From assembly GCA_030536195.1 (NCBI GenBank), contig JAUNQL010000028.1, positions 1 to 9,945 on the forward strand: a stretch of 9,945 bases of DNA. The letters run 5' to 3'. The notes under the pieces are model-generated. The model saw nothing but the letters and a program-made list of their open reading frames with translations. It ran no database searches and was not told the DNA's origin. This document shows positions 6,807-9,945 of the stretch, one piece after another. The translations under genes and the position numbers were made by a program. This DNA comes from Clostridia bacterium (lineage in GTDB: Bacteria; Bacillota; Clostridia; Oscillospirales; Acutalibacteraceae). How positions within the stretch are numbered: position 1 is the stretch's first letter; each line of letters opens with the position of its first letter.

Positions 6807-8179
6807 TGCCAAAAGAGTATAGAACTATACAAGAGGTTGCTGGTCCTCTTATGATCGTACGTGACGTTGAAAACGTTACATATAACGAACTTGGCGAAAT
6901 CGAGCTTGCAAACGGCGAGAAGCGTCGTTGTAAGGTTCTTGAAGTTGATGGTTCTAATGCTGTTGTACAGCTCTTCGAGAGCTCAACAGGTATCAACCTT
7001 TCAGATTCTAAGGTTCGTTTCTCTGGACGTCAGATGGAACTTGGTGTTTCAACAGACATGCTCGGCCGTGTATTTGACGGTCTTGGCAACCCAATCGATG
7101 GTGGTCCAGAAATTATTCCTGATAAGAGACTCGATGTTAACGGTGCACCAATGAACCCAGCAGCTCGTGCATTCCCATCAGAGTTCATTCAGACAGGTGT
7201 TTCTGCTATCGACGGACTTAACACTCTTGTTCGTGGACAGAAGCTTCCTATTTTCTCAGGTTCAGGTCTTCCACATGCTGAACTTGCAGCTCAGATCGCC
7301 CGTCAGGCTAAGGTACGCGGTAAGGACGAGCAGTTCGCCGTTGTATTCGCAGCTCTCGGTATCACATTCGAGGAGCAGAACTTCTTCGTAGAATCATTCC
7401 GTGAGACAGGCGCTCTTGACAGAACAGTCATGTTCTCAAACCTTGCTAACGACCCAGCTGTTGAGCGTATCGCTACTCCAAAGATGGCTCTTACAGCTGC
7501 TGAATATCTTGCATTTGACAAGGGCATGCACGTTCTTGTTATCATGACAGATATCACAAACTATGCAGATGCTCTTCGTGAAGTATCTGCTGCTCGTAAG
7601 GAAGTTCCAGGTCGTCGTGGTTATCCAGGTTACCTCTACACTGACCTTGCTACAATGTATGAGCGTGCTGGTCGTCAGAAGGGTAAGGATGGTTCAATCA
7701 CAATGATTCCTATCCTTTCAATGCCTGAGGACGATAAGACTCACCCAATCCCTGACCTTACAGGTTACATTACTGAGGGTCAGATCATGCTTTCACGTGA
7801 CCTTGACCGTCGTGGAATCCAGCCTCCAGTAGACGTTCTTCCATCCCTTTCACGTCTTAAGGATAAGGGTACTGGCGAAGGCAAGACACGTAAAGACCAC
7901 TCTAACACAATGAACCAGTTGTTCGCTGCTTACTCACGTGGTAAGGATGCTAAGGAACTTATGACAATCCTTGGTGAGGCAGCTTTGACTGATATCGACC
8001 TTCTCTATGCTAAGTTTGCTGACGAGTTCGAGAAGCAGTACGTATCACAGGGTTACACAACTAACAGATCTATCGAGGAAACTCTTGATCTTGGTTGGGA
8101 ACTCCTTCGTATCCTTCCTCGTGCAGAACTTAAGCGTATTTCTGATGCATTACTCGATGAGTATTATGACAAAAAGTAA
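6806..8179 (+). CDS. ntpB: V-type ATPase non-catalytic nucleotide-binding subunit B
   Basis: Subunit B alternates with A in the hexameric head and completes the catalytic sites without hydrolysing ATP itself. The 457-residue length is normal. The N-terminal barrel begins EYRTIQEVAGPLMIV. In place of a true P-loop there is the degenerate SGSGLPHAEL (151-160), the usual mark of B subunits. The core includes GITFEEQNFF, the conserved TDITNYADALREVSAARKEV stretch and GRRGYPGYLYTDLA. Arg350 in SLSRLKDKG is the arginine finger that reaches the neighbouring A-subunit nucleotide; it has the same number as in E. hirae NtpB as I remember it. The start codon shares its A with the ntpA stop, and a strong AAGGAGGAGG (6789-6798) precedes it. 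Together they should keep A and B synthesis in step for a 3:3 ratio. Confidence 0.98.
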   Translation: MPKEYRTIQEVAGPLMIVRDVENVTYNELGEIELANGEKRRCKVLEVDGSNAVVQLFESSTGINLSDSKVRFSGRQMELGVSTDMLGRVFDGLGNPIDGGPEIIPDKRLDVNGAPMNPAARAFPSEFIQTGVSAIDGLNTLVRGQKLPIFSGSGLPHAELAAQIARQAKVRGKDEQFAVVFAALGITFEEQNFFVESFRETGALDRTVMFSNLANDPAVERIATPKMALTAAEYLAFDKGMHVLVIMTDITNYADALREVSAARKEVPGRRGYPGYLYTDLATMYERAGRQKGKDGSITMIPILSMPEDDKTHPIPDLTGYITEGQIMLSRDLDRRGIQPPVDVLPSLSRLKDKGTGEGKTRKDHSNTMNQLFAAYSRGKDAKELMTILGEAALTDIDLLYAKFADEFEKQYVSQGYTTNRSIEETLDLGWELLRILPRAELKRISDALLDEYYDKK

Positions 8180-8194
8180 AGTAGGTGAAGCCTT

Positions 8195-8857
8195 GTGGCT
8201 AGACTCAATGTAAACCCTACCCGCATGGAGCTCACCAACATTAAGAATAAGCTTAAGACAGCAAAGAAAGGTCATAAGCTTTTAAAGGATAAACGTGACG
8301 AATTGATGCGTCAGTTTATCGAACTTGTTCGTGAGAACAAGGAACTTCGTCGTGAGGTTGAAAGAGGAATTGAAGCAGCAAACGCTCATATGTCTGTTGC
8401 TCGTTCTGTAATGTCAGACGAAGCTCTTAATGTTGCACTTATGCTTCCTATGCAGGAGATGAGCCTTGAGATAACTGAAAAGAATGTCATGAGCGTTATG
8501 ATCCCTGTATTTGACGCAAAGTTTAAGACAGCGGATGCTAACGATATATATTCATACGGTTATGCATTCACTTCAAGTGACTTGGATGACGCTGTTAAGG
8601 CATTATCCGATATTATGCCTCTAATGCTTAGACTCGCTGAAGTTGAGAAATCTTGCCAGCTCATGGCTGCTGAGATTGAGAAAACTAGACGCCGTGTTAA
8701 CGCACTTGAGCACGTACTTATCCCTCAGTATGAGGAGACAATTAAGTACATCCGCATGAAACTTGACGAAAATGACCGTGCTACAACAACACGTCTCATG
8801 AAGGTTAAGGACATGATGCTTGAAGAGGCTCATCATTATAGTGAGAAAGAGGCTTAA
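8195..8857 (+). CDS. ntpD: V-type ATPase subunit D (central rotor shaft)
   Basis: Subunit D is the long coiled-coil axle that turns inside the A3B3 ring and, with F and C, passes torque to the K ring. The 220-residue protein has two long charged helices, about 12-75 and 130-205, joined by a less regular middle region, as expected. Family signatures are the N-terminal ARLNVNPTRMEL and the C-terminal RRRVNALEHVLIPQYEETI, followed by LDENDR. Translation starts at a GTG (8195): the conserved N-terminus begins exactly there, and AGGTGA (8183-8188) lies six bases upstream. The next in-frame ATG would remove conserved residues. It is the last ATPase gene and ends about 25 bases before the terminator stem. 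Confidence 0.96.
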   Translation: MARLNVNPTRMELTNIKNKLKTAKKGHKLLKDKRDELMRQFIELVRENKELRREVERGIEAANAHMSVARSVMSDEALNVALMLPMQEMSLEITEKNVMSVMIPVFDAKFKTADANDIYSYGYAFTSSDLDDAVKALSDIMPLMLRLAEVEKSCQLMAAEIEKTRRRVNALEHVLIPQYEETIKYIRMKLDENDRATTTRLMKVKDMMLEEAHHYSEKEA

Positions 8858-8866
8858 AGCTTCTTT

Positions 8867-8896
8867 TTGACTGAATTAACTGGCCCGCTTTATATA
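8867..8896 (+). promoter_or_regulatory. Candidate promoter for the PHP gene, embedded in the operon terminator
   Basis: TTGACT (8867-8872, five of six consensus bases) is followed after 18 bases by TATATA (8891-8896, four of six), which lies in and beside the terminator loop. Transcription would start near 8903 and leave a leader of about 18 nt with the AAGGTGA site. There is no room for a promoter between the terminator and the PHP ribosome binding site, so the gene depends on this candidate, on readthrough, or on a promoter inside ntpD. Confidence 0.3.
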
Positions 8897-8908
8897 AGCG
8901 GGCCTTTT
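8882..8908 (+). terminator. Rho-independent terminator of the V-ATPase operon
   Basis: GGCCCGCTT (8882-8890) and AAGCGGGCC (8896-8904) form a perfect nine-base-pair GC-rich stem with the five-base loop TATAT, followed by TTTT. It lies just after the ntpD stop codon, where an operon terminator is expected. The U-tract is short (four T, then AA), so some readthrough into the PHP gene is plausible. Confidence 0.85.
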
Positions 8909-8920
8909 AAGGTGAAAACT

Positions 8921-9853
8921 ATGGGCACAGCAAAAATTATAATGTATATACTTATAATAATAGCTATAGTGTACGCACTATGGCTTGTTATCAGTTCATA
9001 TCAAAAGACAAAAGCAATCTTTGATGAGAAGAATCAGGAGAGGCTTCGCCGAGAGCAGAGCGGACCTCTGACAGACTTCCACATGCATACGACTTATTGC
9101 GACGGCAAGAACTCTCCACAGGAGATGCTCGAGGCCGCAATAAAGCTTAAAATGGACGCGATTGGCTTTTCCGTTCACTCACATCTTGACAGTGAACCAG
9201 ACTGGACAATCGCTAGCAAAGACATGCCATTTTATGTTGGAGAACTCTCCAACATGCAGGGCGACTATGAGCCTAAAATCAACGTATTTATAGGCATTGA
9301 GCAGGATTACTGGTCAAAACCAGAGGACTGCGATATAGAGGGAATTGAGTATAAAATTGGCTCAGTTCATAGCCTCATTGAGGAGGACACTAGGGGCTCC
9401 TCACTTGATGATAAACCAGAGATAACACTCGCTTGTTGTGAGAAGTATTTCGATGGTGATATCTACAAAATGGTCGAGCGTTATTTCGAGCTTGTGGGCG
9501 ATCTTTACGAGCGCACACATTGTGAGGTTTTAGGCCATTTTGACCTCATCACCAAGTTTGATGAACTAGGCATCGATACTGACAACGAGCGTTACATAAA
9601 TGCCGAGAAAAAGGCACTCGAAAAGCTCTCAAAAACACCAGTGATTTTTGAGATAAACACAGGTGGTATGGCACGTGGCTACAAGACCGCTCCATACCCA
9701 TCAGAGCGTGTTTTGCGCTACCTTGGCGAGCACAAAATTCCAGTAATTTACTCGTCCGATGCGCACTCAACCGACACGCTCCTCTACGCCCGCGACGAGG
9801 TCAAAGCGCTAGTAGAAAAATACGACCTCGAGCTGGTATATTACCCAATCTAG
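8921..9853 (+). CDS. Membrane-anchored PHP-domain phosphoesterase, histidinol-phosphatase (HisJ/HisK)-like
   Basis: PHP enzymes are metal-dependent phosphoesterases; the closest resemblance is to PHP-type histidinol-phosphatase (EC 3.1.3.15), but the substrate is not shown by sequence. With ATG 8921 the protein has 310 residues. Residues 6-25 are a hydrophobic helix (IIMYILIIIAIVYALWLVIS) followed by a Lys/Arg-rich stretch to about 44, so the positive-inside rule places the catalytic domain in the cytoplasm. Metal-ligand motifs are complete: His54-x-His56, His86 and His88 in VHSH, Glu127 in GIEQDY, His150 in GSVHSL, His206 in GHFDL, and Asp280-x-His282 in SSDAH; EINTGG fits the HisJ pattern. 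AAGGTGA (8909-8915) supports this start; an in-frame TTG at 8867 would translate through the terminator stem and is rejected. Codon use is less biased than in the ATPase genes. It is probably not functionally tied to the ATPase. Confidence 0.85.
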   Translation: MGTAKIIMYILIIIAIVYALWLVISSYQKTKAIFDEKNQERLRREQSGPLTDFHMHTTYCDGKNSPQEMLEAAIKLKMDAIGFSVHSHLDSEPDWTIASKDMPFYVGELSNMQGDYEPKINVFIGIEQDYWSKPEDCDIEGIEYKIGSVHSLIEEDTRGSSLDDKPEITLACCEKYFDGDIYKMVERYFELVGDLYERTHCEVLGHFDLITKFDELGIDTDNERYINAEKKALEKLSKTPVIFEINTGGMARGYKTAPYPSERVLRYLGEHKIPVIYSSDAHSTDTLLYARDEVKALVEKYDLELVYYPI

Positions 9854-9945
9854 GTTTCTGCCGGTCAAACGTATGCGGACACATAGTAAAAGGTCGTCCG
9901 CTGTTTAGTGGCACTCACAAATCGAATTGTCAAGGCACGCTTCGC
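9854..9945. other. 3' flank without a convincing gene
   Basis: This 92-base tail holds no supported gene. One minus-strand frame stays open from the window edge to a TGA at 9867-9865 (26 codons), which could be the end of a convergent gene, but a stretch this short is expected by chance and I recognise no family in it. Confidence 0.3.
9875..9901 (+). terminator. Weak candidate terminator hairpin after the PHP gene
   Basis: GCGGAC (9875-9880) pairs with GTCCGC (9896-9901). Adding AC with GT across a single bulged C gives eight pairs and a loop of about ten bases. It lies 22 bases after the PHP stop codon. The following TGTTTAG is a poor U-tract, so termination is uncertain; on the minus strand there is ACCTTTTAC within the loop side but no clean tract after the stem. 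Confidence 0.3.

Noticed and set aside
8867..8920. In-frame TTG upstream extension of the PHP gene
   Set aside because: It would translate through the terminator stem and has no ribosome binding site, while ATG 8921 has AAGGTGA at good spacing and begins just before the membrane helix.
9865..9945. C-terminal end of a convergent minus-strand gene
   Set aside because: A 26-codon open frame at a window edge is expected by chance and its translation matches no family I recognise.

Overview
The window holds one complete V-type (A/V-type) ATPase operon on the + strand, followed by a separate phosphoesterase gene. The moderate G+C (low 40s percent by eye), strong AGGAGG ribosome binding sites, all-TAA stops in the ATPase operon and the gene order point to a low-to-moderate G+C Bacillota, most likely a clostridium. 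I cannot name a genus from the sequence.

Layout: an AT-rich leader with an extended -10 promoter (1-128) precedes nine genes: ahaH/G-type stalk subunit (129-440), I (484-2574), K (2576-3043), E (3084-3674), C (3708-4682), F (4675-4992), A (best start 5043, to 6806), B (6806-8179) and D (GTG start, 8195-8857). A strong intrinsic terminator (8882-8908) closes the operon. Immediately after it lies a PHP-family histidinol-phosphatase-like gene with an N-terminal membrane anchor (best start 8921, to 9853). The last 92 bases hold a weak hairpin and no convincing gene.

How the parts work together: A and B form the catalytic A3B3 ring, and D and F form the central shaft. C couples the shaft to the membrane ring made of K. 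I is the ion-channel stator subunit, and E plus the G/H-type subunit form the peripheral stalks. All subunit classes of a bacterial V-ATPase are present, and the key motifs I checked are intact (A P-loop and catalytic Glu, B arginine finger, I-subunit arginines, K-subunit carboxylate). The gene order matches the Enterococcus hirae ntpFIKECGABD order as I remember it. The K subunit carries the full set of residues that bind Na+ in E. hirae NtpK, so a sodium-motive enzyme is predicted.

The operon itself is ordinary and well conserved. The points worth a second look are small: an extra membrane glutamate in K, a GC stem that places the C-subunit start codon in its loop, a possible promoter embedded in the operon terminator, and the membrane anchor on the PHP enzyme. 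I found no sign of an undescribed multi-gene system.
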